Shown here: piece by piece, positions 38,035-49,979 of the stretch | How positions within the stretch are numbered: the first letter of the stretch is position 1 | Layout of the letters: every line of letters begins with the position of its first letter | Assembly: GCF_020360975.1 (NCBI RefSeq) | Contig: NW_025408669.1 | Span: 4,154,001-4,218,000 of the forward strand | DNA from: Hirsutella rhossiliensis | Lineage: Eukaryota > Ascomycota > Sordariomycetes > Hypocreales > Ophiocordycipitaceae | Direction of reading: 5' to 3' | Length of the DNA stretch: 64,000 nt | Notes under the pieces: generated by a model | What the model was told of the DNA's origin: nothing | Databases searched by the model: none | The model's input: only the letters and a program-made list of their open reading frames with translations | Program-made: the position numbers and the translations under genes

Positions 38035-39570
38035 CGGAGGAAGCTTTTAATAGTCGTTGCTAACGCTAAAATAACCCCTATTAAGATAAAGGAAGAATAA
38101 AGAACCCCGCACACGTACTTTTCCTCCTATATCTATAATTTCCCCTTAATTTCTTTACTTAACTATTATTTCTCTTATAAAATAAAGACTAATATTTTAA
38201 CTTAAGCATTAATTATTACGTTAAAGGCGCCTTATAGCGGCAAATTATCGGCAGAGATTTCTTCTTTAACCGGAATTTCGATTTATACGATTAATAGTAT
38301 ATACGCTCGAGCAATTAAGCGAGGCTTCTAGCTAAACTAGCTACCGTTAACTATACGAGACGAATAGCTTTAAGATGCTCCTTATTCTAGCCGTCCGTCT
38401 AAGCAAGCTGCTATTAAAAATAAGGTTTTTAAGAAGGTTCGCCGAGACCGGTACGGAAGGGAAAAAAACTATACTAATATTGCTACCGAGCTTAATTTAG
38501 CAGGGCATTTAGTGTCTTCTATTACTATATAAAGGGTATTAAAGAAAGCTAGTTTCCGGAAGACTAAGCCGACGAGGAAGCCTAGATTAACGAAGAAGAT
38601 AATAAGAGACCGACTCGAGTAGTGTTTCTCGCATAAAGACTAGACCCTTAAGGATTAGAAGAAGGTTATTTAGTCTAACGAGACTTCGGTTATTCTTTTA
38701 CACCGCCGAGGAAGCTATCGCGTCTAGAGAAAAGCTAACGAACGTTTCGTTCGTAGCTATATTCGCGAGAGATAGAAAGGATCCTCCGAATTTATATTCT
38801 AGGGCTGCTTTTCCTACGATAAAAAGGGCCCTTATTACTATTAGGCTCTAGAGACTGCTACGGAGAAGAAATCTTCCGAAGAAGATATCGCGAAAATAAA
38901 CTAGGAATTAGAGCCCTTAATAAAAGAGACGTGGGAACTTAATAACGGCATACGACGACTAAACCTACGGCAGCTTCCCGGACTAAAGCCTAAGTAGCGA
39001 TGGAATTTAAAGAACGGCAAGCTCTCCCGAAGCTCTAAGCGCGGCGGCATTAATTAGTATCGCTACTAAACTAAGATCTTAATTCTAAAGCTCTTTCCTT
39101 TCGTAAAGGAATGCGAGAAGGATCTTCCTAGGATAATTATATAAGAAGATAAAGCTCCGGCTTATAACTACTATATCTAGCAGCAGGTATATAACTTATA
39201 TAAAGTCCGGCGCCTTCTTTAGTATAGCAATTCGCCTAATCTTAATGCTATTAAGCCTTGCTAGCCTTAGCTAAAAAGAACTACTACGAAAAAAGGCGCC
39301 CCGAAAAGCCGGGCTAAAGCTATTTCTGCTTAGGAGGTAGCTTAGAAAGAGCTTCCGTAAGAGAAGATATAAGGCTAGATTAAGCGAATTCCTCGGCATA
39401 TATAGAAAATTATTGAATTAAAAGGCGGCAATGAGTATCGAGAGGGAAGGAGGGATAGTACCGGTATTAGCAGGGAATACTTCGTAGAGCCATAGAAATT
39501 TAGTACGTTCTTCCTTTTTCTTAACAGGGGTTATTTTAGCGTCAGTAACGACTATTGAAAGCTTCCTCCG
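38035..39570 (+). mobile_element. Tc1/mariner-like transposon, RIP-mutated
   Basis: Inverted ends of about 62 bp (38,035-38,098 against 39,509-39,570, starting CGGAGGAAGC) next to TA on both sides (38,033-38,034 and 39,571-39,572). The plus strand at about 38,300-39,450 reads through RIP stops as a DDE transposase: a helix-turn-helix part, a D-W-T type segment, an E-D-K-A-P-A-Y segment near 39,140 and an N-S-P-N-L-N-A-I segment near 39,230, the places of the three catalytic acids. The right end lies about 180 bp from the stop codon of the PKS gene. It is dead, with many TAG/TAA codons. Confidence 0.75.
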
Positions 39571-39753
39571 TAGCAATACTCTTAATTAATATGCGGTATC
39601 GGCGCTGCGCCATTACCAGCCACACTAATCTACTTTTGTGTTTGCTCCTTAGTCAGGGTGTTAATGGCTTTGCCCTGTTGGTCATTGAAAGCCAGACCCC
39701 GAGATATTATGAAATAAATGCAGCTTTCAAAAAGAAGCCTGGAAATAGGCCAA

Positions 39754-42700
39754 CTAGGTGGAAGCCACATTAAGCCAGCTCTTGAACTCTGCATCCATCA
39801 CGTTGTTCACTTGCTCTGCAAGCCTTTCAAACGTGAGGCTCTGGTCGAGAAGGCTCATGAACGGCACGTCGGCCTTGAACTCCTTCCACGTCCAGTTCCT
39901 CAGTTCCGCACTGATCATGCTGTCCATGCCGTAAACTGACAAGGGCTTCTGCGCGTGCATCTTCTGCACAGGTAGGAGGACAAGCTTGGAAAGCCTCTCC
40001 ATCAGCAACTGTTGAATCACAGACTTTACTGCCTTTTCCCCGCCTGTTTCCGCTGCCGCCTTGAGACTGGCCGCGGTGCCTTGGCTCGAGCTGGTTTGCC
40101 CGTCTGCTCTGGGCTCCTTGGTCTCCCCGCCGATGGCAAGGAGGAGGTTTCGCAAGCGGTTGTCGCTAAGCCACATGCCCTTTCCGCCGGCGCGAGTTAC
40201 TCTCGTTGGGTCCATGCCAGTAACGATGTGGGAAGATGCGCAAGAGTCATAGCCCCAGGGAGTTGGCTGAGAGAGGTCTCGTCGGCGGCATGCAGCCTCC
40301 ATGGCCAGGAGGAACTCGGTGACCCCAATGCCATACATTCCGTTTCGCTTGAGAGCCACCTCAACCTCCGGATGCTCCTCGACGTGGCCAACTTCTAGGA
40401 TCATCCCCAAGGCAACGGATGTCCCCTGCAAGCCCACGCTGCGTCTATGTCGGGCCATGGCGTCCAGAAAGGCATTCGCAGCAGAGTAGTTGCTCTGCGT
40501 GGCAGCACCAATGGCGCCCAGGACGGAGCTGGTCATGACGAAGAAGTCGAGATCCTGGTCCTTGAGAAGCTCATGGAGGTGGATGCTGCCCAGCACCTTC
40601 GGCTGAATCACCTGGTTCCATTGTTGGAGCGACATGGTGTTGAAAATGAGTTCCTTAAAAACGATTAGCCTCTGTTGACTCCTCAGCGTGAAACGAAAAG
40701 AGACAACATACATGCAGGACCATGGCCGCCTGGATCACGCCCTTAATGGGAGTTGTGGCCAGCGAGATTGCGGCCGCAACGTCCTCGCGCTTGGACACGT
40801 CTCCACGCGCGACTTGGAGGGAGAGCTTGTAAGTCTGGCTTTGACTGATGCCCTCCAAGTCCCTGATCAATGCTGCGGCTTCTGGTTTGTCGGCACCGCT
40901 TCGTGACAGGAAGATGAAGTTTCTTGCACCTCGGGATATCATCCAAGTGCTAGTGAATCTCGTTAGAAACAGAAACAGCTCGGGATTTCGGGACTGGTAA
41001 CACATACGTCAAACTGCGTCCAAGGCCACCGAGGCAGCCTATCAAAAGATACGTCCCGTTGCTATTGAATGTCAATGTCTCCGGGGTGTGCTTGATGGGC
41101 ACCGAGGTAGCTTTGGGATCGCAGGTGAGGACAGCTCGGGCCTGAGAGCTGTTGACAGTAGCTGCAGCATCGCTGAATTGAGAAAAGTCGAAGCATTTGG
41201 AGGCAATTCTCGAGACGAGGCCGTGCTGCAGTAGGTGGACTGCCTCTCTCATGGCTCTTTAATACCAGTCAGTGATGCTCTCTGGACGTTGCTTTCTGCC
41301 GCCATAGTGCTACTTACGATGATACATCGCTCTGATTGGAGGAGGTCATCTCCAGCGGATCAAGGTAGCTGATTGTGAGTCCTTTGGAAATGAGCGATGC
41401 AGATATGGCGGCCAGGTCTATGGATGCACGTCCCGAGAGAAGAGCCAGGTGAGCACCTCGATCAACAACTCTCCGCAAGACCGAGCTCAAGTCGATGAAT
41501 CCATTTGTCATAACAACTCGGAAGGCAAGCGCCGATGGTATGGCATGCTGGATTTCGGACCGCGAGTCGATTAGGCTGACGCCTTTGAAGGTTTCCAAGA
41601 GGTCCTTCACCTCTTGAGAGGAATAGGTGGCGTAGACGTTGCAGCCGGAGCGCAAAGCAATCTGAACAATGGCGCAAGCCAGTACGGGTGAAGATACGTC
41701 GATGAGGATATTGTCGTGTCCGGCCAGTGAACACACATTCCGAAGACTATGGACCGCGAATGTGTAGGGAAGGAGCTGACTGACTATGTCTTCGAGTTTG
41801 TCCGAGCCGTCGAGTCGGGAGACCAAGCGTTCGTCGACTGTCAAGGTAGTTTCAAACGTGTTGGGCTTCAGGCAAGCGACTTGGTCGCCTGGTTGAATGG
41901 CTTGGACTTTGCCTCCCGTCTTTACAACGATGCCCCCAGTCTCCACGGTGAAAAATGGATGGCTTTTTCGGCCCTTCATGACGGCAAGACCCTAATATAA
42001 GTCAGTATCGTAGCTCACGCTTCTTAGGAGGCTGTCCTTACCGTCTTGTCAAACGCAAAAGCTCGAGACTCGATCAAAACTTCGGTCTCTCCAAGTGCTG
42101 TCTCGGCTGCCAGGACATCTTTGAAGTAGTAGCTGTCCAAGCGGCCAATCTTCTCAAAGCTCATGGAGAGATTTCTGCGAATGGGTAGCCTCTCCGTCGG
42201 TGGCGTCCAAGACCTCGCAAAGGTGGCATTTCCGTCGTCGTCTCCGATGTAGCGGCTAGTATAGACAATGCCGCCCTTTTCAACAAGCTCTGTGTTCATA
42301 TTATTGGGATTTTGGTGAAATTCCTCTTCCATCTCAACAACAAGTTGAGCTGAACGGGACAGGGTGGCTCCGGTTGCATCCGGATCAACGTCGATGCTTG
42401 AAAGGTGGAAAGAGGGCTGTTCTGTCATGACAGATTTGGAGATGCCAAAAACGAGCGTCTTCTCTGGCTCTCGGCCGGAGAGCACATCGCTGTTGGTAAC
42501 CCAGACGGCGGTACTCGCCATTTGAGTGTAGTCTCTCATGGCAGCCATTTCGGTCTCGGACATGCGAGAGAGCATCGGCCCCTCGAGCTCCGCCAGCATG
42601 ATGGTGCGGGCTTTGTGATTGTCCGACTTGGGGAAATCTGTGAATGCCATGCGGCGGGTCGGGATTGATTGACTTTGATAGAGCTTCTCCACCTCGACGA

Positions 42701-45700
42701 GCAGAGGATGTGGCTCGTGACGGTACAGCTTTTCTGTATTAGCTTCGCTTTTCGGTATGGAGGTGAAGGCCTCGAAGATAGGAAAAGTACTCACGAGCAA
42801 CACTGCTTCTTCATTATCTCTTGCTTCGTTTGTTCTCGCGACGGTGGTCTTGGCCGTGTCTGAATCCTCTTGAACAGGATTCGCCATGCTCACCATCAAG
42901 GCTGAGCAGTTATTTGGCTCCGGGTAATCATCCAGTATCACGGCAGCTCCAGCAAAGCCTGCTTCAAGAAGTCGCTGATTCCATTCGGATTTCGACAGCA
43001 AGGGGTTTTCAAGGCCGCCGTCTTCGAAAGTAGACAAGAAACCGAATCGTATCCCGCGCAGGAAGCCAACCGCAAGCTGATTCCTTACCGTCTCAATCAT
43101 GACGAGCCTGCCTCCCGGTTTCAGCAATCTCCTGCAGTGCTCCAAAGTGTCGGCGAGATTGCGCTTGGCATGAATGACCTTGAACGTTTGTCAGATACAG
43201 CAATGCTGACCTTGGTTAGATGTATGGAAGAAAACCTACATTCGGCGCAAAGATGATGTCGTACGACCCTTCCTCGAAGCCCTGAGAAGTTGGATCCTGG
43301 CAGATATCTAAGCGGGTGAACTCGAGCTTGTGGTAGTCTTTGTAGCTCTCTTGAATGGACGCCAGTAATTCGGCAGAATCGTCTGTGAACTGGTATTTGA
43401 TGTAGTTTGGAATAGCGTGACGTCCTCGCAGAGCCGAGAGCATCCGTCTCGACGGGCCTGCGCTGCCGTTGCCCAGTTCAAGAATGTTCAAGCGGGGATC
43501 TTCATGTGCGATCAGGTCCATCAGCTTCTCGAGCTTGACATATGCGCCAGACTGACAATATTCGTCCTCGTGAATATAAGGCGTCGGGTTGTCCTTGGCC
43601 ATAGCGTCGTATGCGTCGACATCGCCCGAGAGAATTGCAGACATTTGGCTGTTGAGACTTGCAATCATGGCAGCCTCCGGAACGTCTTGTGAGATCTGCT
43701 CTGCAATTTCCTGGATGCGCTTTTCCCTTTGAGCCTTGGAAAGTGTCCCAAGGCCAGTGCGTAAAATAGACTGACTCTCTTTCTTGATCCAGTTCACGAA
43801 GTTCTGGAGGTGTTCCGGAACGGTTTGTGAGAGCTGTGAGAGACGGTCAACACTGTCCAAGATGGCCAGCGAAGCCATCTCTTCAAGCTTTGCAGAGTAC
43901 TCCTGAGCATTCTGGTTTGCTCTAGGGTCGGAAAACAAGGAATTCATTTGGTCGCCGGAAAGGTGATTGATGTCGGGCTTCCACACGAGACGAGAATAAG
44001 GTTGAGGGATTTTGGATTCTGACTGCGAATTGATGCTGCTTTCTAGCGATAGAAAGTTCAATCGCGCCTGAAGGAGAGCGTTGCCGTCGCCGTCAGTCAG
44101 CTCTACTGCAGTCTTAATAGACCGCAGGCCGTTTGGACGACCAAGCCCACGAATGGCTGATCGCTCTGCAGAAGCAGCGCCCGCGGATGTAGCCAGGGTC
44201 ATGTGTTCGATGGCAACGGGAAGATAGGACTTGGTGAGGTTGTTCGGATCGCCTCTGTGTGCAGCTATGATGGAAAGCTGGAGACAGGCATCGATGACGG
44301 TGGGATGAATCGGATACTCGGATTCCTGAATAATGGAGCCACTGGACGCTTTCAGGTCGACATTTGCGAGTGCTTCAAATTGGTCCGACGTAGATCGAAT
44401 GTTGGACAATGTCTTGAAAGCCGGACCATACACCAGGCCTACGTCTTTCATCTTTTGATACCACCGACGATCCTGGGTTGCTTGGTTTACCCCGTTTCGA
44501 GTAGCCCGCGCTCCAGTACTGAACAGGGCAGTGGCAGACAATGTTGCTGAAGAGAGTTAGTAAATCCAGTGGCTTACGAAGGTAATCCACTTACCAGCCG
44601 AGGGTTTGCTAATTTGTATGTTGCCAGAGGCATGGCTGGCCCATTCACCGGAAGAAACGCTGCTCACAGTAAAATCAAACTCGGTGTTGTCAGTGTTCAG
44701 AGAATGGAGGTCGAGAATCGATTCAGTGCCGACACTTTCCTTCAAGACCATGGCTGACTTTATCTTTACATTTCGAAGAGTGTAAGTCGGGCTGTCCTTT
44801 GACAGTCCAGACGCTTGAGCAACGGCGGCGATTGCCAGTGAGATGTAGCCTGCGGCAGGAAAGACAATGTCCTCGCCAACCTATTCGCGTTAGAGGCACG
44901 CCTTTTGATCAGAGTGAAGCATCTCGTACCTTGTGATCACGAAGCCACGGCAACTGGTCCAGCCTGATAATATTCCTCCACGAGGGGGATGACTTTGAGC
45001 TGCCCGGGATCAAGCTGCCCAATATGTCGTGCCGGGGGTGTTCCCGAAAACGTATATCGGAGCTTACTCGGCTTTCACTCCAGTACAGGTCTTCGTAAAC
45101 CCACTGATATCGAGGGAAATCCGTCAGAAAGGAACCGTACTGGAGGCGGACAGAGCATGTGCCATCTTCAGTCTCCTCATCCAAAACCTCGTCTGCGTTC
45201 ACCCTCTCGAGGGCTATCGGATACCCGCTCAAGAAGAGAGATCCAACGAGGTTCAAGATGGACTCAACACCGTTGGTGTTGCGCTTCAGGGCTGAAAGAT
45301 AATGCAGCTGCTCCTCACTTTGTCCGAGAGCAGCTCTGATTTCCTTGATCGGCCCACCGAGTGCGGAATGCGGTCCAACCTCGACGACATACTGCACCTC
45401 GGGCAAAGAGCGAAGCAGCGACTGAGCAGCCTGGTTGAAGAGGACCGGTGACTCCAAGTTTTGCCGCCAATACTCCAAGGGGGTTTGCGACGTCACCCTC
45501 TTGCCAGTTACGGACGAGAACATGATGGGGCGGTCGGTGCCTCGGGTCGGTGCATGTTCGCCGAGCAGCTGCTTGAGAAGCTGGTCTTCGTAGTCAATGG
45601 CGGCGAGCTTCATCAGGGATGAATGATAGGCATTTCGTGAGGTAATTAGCTTGCGGCTGAACATCCCTGATCGAGAGAATACGCCATGGGCCTCATCTAC

Positions 45701-48354
45701 AGCTTCTTCTGTGCCGCTCAGAGTGACAGCGTTGGGGGAATTGTGGCAAGCGATGCCGATGTTCGGGATCTGCGTGATGAACTCGGACACGACGTCGGCT
45801 CCCACGCCAACCGCGAGCATGGCCCCAGGCGTGTCGTTTCTTGAGACAGCACGTCCGCGCAGAAAGGCAATGATGATGGCTTGGCGAAAGGTGATGTATC
45901 CAGCAGTGAATGCCGCCGCGATCTCCCCTAATGAGCCACACGTGTCAGCGAGGAGGAGTTTCGGACAAGCAAGCATCGAAGGAGTATTAGATCCTTACCG
46001 GAAGAATGACCAACGACAGCTTTGGGTTGGACTCGCCAAGAGCGCAGGAGTTCAACCACGGCGACTTGCACAGCAGTACAAACCGTTTGCGACCGCTCAG
46101 CATCGTTGATCTTGCTGGTGGATTTCGGCTCGGCGAGCGTGTCCATGATTGTCCATCCAGGCGGCTCTGGAAGCGCTGCAAGTATTGTGTCCATCTCCTC
46201 GATGGACCGGCGAACGGAGGAATACTCTTCAATGAGAGTCATTCCCATTCGGGGCCACTGGGCCCCTTGGCCCGTGAAGACAAAGGCCAAAATTGGTGTG
46301 TCGTTTGCAGTGCCGCCGAAACGCAGACCATCCTCGGCCAGTTGACCAGCCGTTCCATGTTTAGGTCGAGATACCAAAGTGAAAGCTCTGGAGGATAGTG
46401 AACTGCGTGCCGTACTCAGTGTGTATGCAAGGTCTGAGATGAGACAGTGGTCAGAGACCTGGGAAACGGCACTGAAGTTCTTCTGTAGTGTCTGCTCGTT
46501 GTGTGCCGAGAAGGGAAGCAGGTAGGTTTTCATGTCATCAAGGGATTCGATCTTTCCGTTGCCGTTTCTGTCACCATTTGTGCCGTTTCCGTTGACTGCA
46601 TGGCCATGGACGCCATTCCCGTTGATGGCATGACCGTTGACGGCATGACCGTTGACGCCATTTTCAGAAACCGAATGGCTGCTGACACAGGTTCCATTGA
46701 CTGCATGTCCATTGACGACATGGCCATTGGTGCCGTTCACACCAACCGCATGGCCATTGCCGTTGGTAATGCCCAGAGACCGGAGGCGACCGAAGCTTGT
46801 CAATATGCGGCCGAGGTATGAGTCCGTTGCGTCCAAGATTGTGTGGGCGTTTGCTCCGCCATAACCAAAAGAATTCACGCTGGCACGCCTGTACGTGTGC
46901 TCCGTCGGCCACTCTGTGAGTTTCTGGACAACCTTCAATGCCCCGCCGTGGAAGTTGAGAGCAGGGTTGAATTTTTTGATGCCTATCGTTGCCGGAATCG
47001 AGGCGTTCTCCAGGCTCAAGATGGCCTTGATCAAACTGGGAATTGCGCTCGCGGCTTCACCATGGCCAAGGTTCGTCTTGACAGAGCCGATAAGCAAGGG
47101 GGTCTCGGGCTGACGGAGAGAGCCGAAGACGTTGCCAATGGCCGAGAACTCAATGGGATCCCCGACTGGTGTACCCGTGCCGTGGCTCTCAAAGTAACCC
47201 GTGTCCTCATAACCAAGTCCGGCGTTGGAGTATGCTTTGCGGATGACTGCCTCCTGGTCTGCGGCACTGGGGTGGCTGATTCCGGGACCCTTGCCATTTC
47301 TAAACCATGTGTTAGCCACCAACCTGCAAAGTAATTGGACCCAGACTCCTCACGTGTTTATTGAAGTTGCCCGTATGACGGCACGAATGGGGTTGCCGTC
47401 CTTGATTGCATCGGATAGCCGCTTAATGTAGATGGAGCCGACGGCCTCGGCGCGCGCATAACCGTCGGCAGATTCATCAAATGTGTGGCAAACAGACGTC
47501 GGAGACAAGGTGCCAAGCCTGACGCTTCCTATTTGCTGCTCAATCCCGAAAATGAGATTTGTTCCTCCTACTACGGCCGCCGAGCAGTCTCCAGCTTGAA
47601 GACTCTTGCACGCCAAGTGAAGGGCGTACATGGTACTCGAGCAGGCCGTGTCAAGAGTCAAACTAACAGTCAGTTAGCATACCATGACCCTCGGACCTGA
47701 GTAAGTTGGTGCTTGCCTTGGACCCTTGAGGTTGAAAACGTAATTGACACGGTTGCTGAGAATGGTCAAGCCGCCGCCCTAAACGAGAGTGAGCAGCTTT
47801 ATCGTGGAGAGGATCAGAGTGTGACCCGTACTGTCATCTGGTAAGGAGTGCCAAAGTCGACATCTCTCGCCTGCATCTGGCCAATGTCCCACGTGAAATT
47901 GCCGACGAAACAGCCAGTGTTGGAGCCAGACACGTCGTCCAACTTGAGACCAGCTGACTCGAAGCTCTCATAGATGACCTCGAGCAGCTTGCGCTGTTGG
48001 GGATCCAGGCTCGCGGCTTCGAGAGGACTGATGCCGAAAAAGGAGGGATCAAACTCTCGAAAGGAGTCACTGTCGCTCAGAAAGTAGCCTCCTTTCGTGG
48101 CGATGCTGCCAGGTCTCTGAGTGTCTGGGTGATACCATGAGTCGATGTTGAGGCGGTTCTTGGGGAAATCGGACTGCGCCGATTTCTCTTGAGCGAGAAA
48201 GTCCCAAAGCTCAGACGGAGATGAGATGTCTCCTGGCAGCCTGCAAGCTGTGAAAGACATGAACAAATCAGTACTGTCCCGTGATGGAACAGAGGGCTTT
48301 GAGCTCACCCAAGCCAACGATGGCAATTGGCTCATAATCATCTTGACGAGCCAT
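39754..48354 (-). CDS. Highly reducing polyketide synthase (KS-AT-DH-MT-ER*-KR-ACP)
   Basis: 13 exons, 2640 aa. Exons: 48354-48309, 48247-47832, 47778-47717, 47662-47354, 47299-45999, 45927-44930, 44880-44595, 44546-43240, 43178-42042, 41991-41318, 41256-41008, 40949-40712, 40653-39754. The sum is divisible by three. Intron 3 is GC-AG. The start gives M-A-R-Q-D-D then the KS opening I-A-I-V-G-L. KS catalytic Cys182 (D-T-A-C-S-S), His317 and His357 are present. AT Ser710 lies in GHSSG, DH has His1043 and Asp1225, and the C-MeT spans about 1480-1680. The ER region about 1950-2180 lacks its glycine-rich NADPH motif (L-I-D-V-S-S-P-V at about 2050). KR has G-C-L-G-G-L-G, Ser about 2384 and Tyr about 2397. 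ACP has Ser2586 in G-M-D-S-M. There is no thioesterase or reductase, so release needs a partner enzyme. It should make a methylated, reduced polyketide chain. Confidence 0.92.
46560..46771 (-). repeat. Coding minisatellite in the KS-AT linker of the PKS
   Basis: In PKS exon 5 the linker between KS and AT is an imperfect repeat of N-G-H-A-V-N-G type heptapeptides (about 70 residues, Asn/Gly/His/Val rich), encoded by degenerate tandem units such as GACGGCATGACCGTT. The flanking KS and AT domains read normally, so the array keeps frame. Confidence 0.8.
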
Positions 48355-49979
48355 TCTGTCAATCTTTGTAATGTCGAGAGTAGGGCTTGCGCCTTGTTCG
48401 CTTGAGAAAGAGTCTATATTTAGCTGTGTAGAGGGAAGAAAGGGTCTTGCAGAGCCGCGATGACGGGCAGCGGTGTTTCACATGCGTACACATATATTTA
48501 TACTAGTGTATGTGTGCTTGTCTTGTCATCATCAGCATGCCGCCCACGTGCAGTGCATCGTACCATGGCTTCTATCCCACTCGCGTTCTAGGCAGAATCC
48601 CATCCGGGACAAGGCTCCCACTGCATTGACGAGGTTGGCGTACGGGGGCCGCTGGCATAGAGATGCCTGATATAAGACTCCTGAGCATCATGCATCCGGT
48701 GGAATGGTTAAGCTCGCCCCGGGTTGGTCGTCTCGTAATGGAATCCTTCATTTATTCTGGGTGACTCTGCACGGCCATAATCAGGCTGCCCTTGTGCCAT
48801 CGAGTTAATCACTGTGTGCCTTGTGCAAAACCTGGTGAGAACGCGCACACCCAAGACTTTCTACGAAACATATATGTACGATTTTATACCGTGTACATGA
48901 AAAGGACACCGTTCCAAGAGACTCTGGGTCATGGATAACACAAATCTACGTGTCTCCTCATATATTTGTTAAAAAGTGACGATTGAGGGTGTTTGAAATT
49001 TACGTAAAATGGGGGCACTCCCTCAGCCCTGGTAACGTTCTTTTAATAAAGCATTTTATAGTCTCTTCAGCCTGGATGCATTCAAATATGAAAGAAGACA
49101 AACGAAAGCAAACTTGTGAATTTCCTTTCCACTTACACGCCCCCCTGTGTTCATCTACCTATTACTTATTATCTGGGATGCCTATACAAGTGGTCATTTA
49201 GACGGCATCGATTGGTCAAGCCCTTCGGCGTACTTCGAATGAGATAAGCGGATGAATTCTTGTCCGTTGGCTGCAGAAGAGCTCTGCACTAAGCTTTGCG
49301 GCCCCCTCCTTAATATCCGGGTAGATATAGATTTGTGACCGCAATCCTTCCAGATTAAGCTCTCGAGCCGGGCCTAGGCGTGTCTTTATCCATCCGAGTC
49401 CGAGTACCACGTTGGTCGGTCGGGGCTTGCCGCCCTCCTTCAGCGTTGATGGGGGCGCTCCCGGTTTGGCTTCACCGTAGAGTGGTCAGGCGTCGATCCG
49501 GCTTTGTCGCCGCCCTGTTGACAAATGTAAGGGGGACCTCCTTGTCAGCAGACAAGATGCAGCAATGTCGGTGTTGGTGGATTTTTTGCCGGTTGCCTGT
49601 TGGCGCGGTAGGCGCACCTCCATGTAAGACGTGTACGACTAACATGCAAATCATCTCCCTCCGGAGGGTGGTGATGATAAACAAGGGTTGCTAATCCTGC
49701 GGAGATACTGCAAGGACCTGTTACGTAAATCCTGGCGTTCAGGGTCCATGTTCTCGTTCAGGCTCTAGACTGAGGGGTCGAGATGGCATCTGTGGATATT
49801 TGTCTGCCGGCAAGCTTGATCAGGCACCAAGAGCAAAGTGGACTGCGAGCCTTTGAGACAAGCTGACCGAAGCTGGCCTGCAGATAAACAGGGTTTTAGT
49901 TTTCTTTCGTTGGGCTCAGTCTGATTGCTTTGCCACCTCTCTACCAAAAGACTGGGCATTTCCGATACTCGTCGAAACA
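48355..49979. promoter_or_regulatory. Divergent promoter region between PKS and membrane-protein gene
   Basis: 1,625 bp without a coding sequence that I can support, between two genes pointing away from each other. It holds the perfect 12 bp palindrome CCCTCCGGAGGG at 49,657-49,668, an inverted CCG/CGG arrangement of the kind bound by fungal Zn2Cys6 regulators. The core CGGAGGG also occurs in the two other divergent promoters of the cluster. Confidence 0.5.

Noticed and set aside
48473..49694. Short open frames between PKS and membrane-protein gene
   Set aside because: Under 110 codons, low complexity and overlapping in both strands; more likely promoter DNA than genes.
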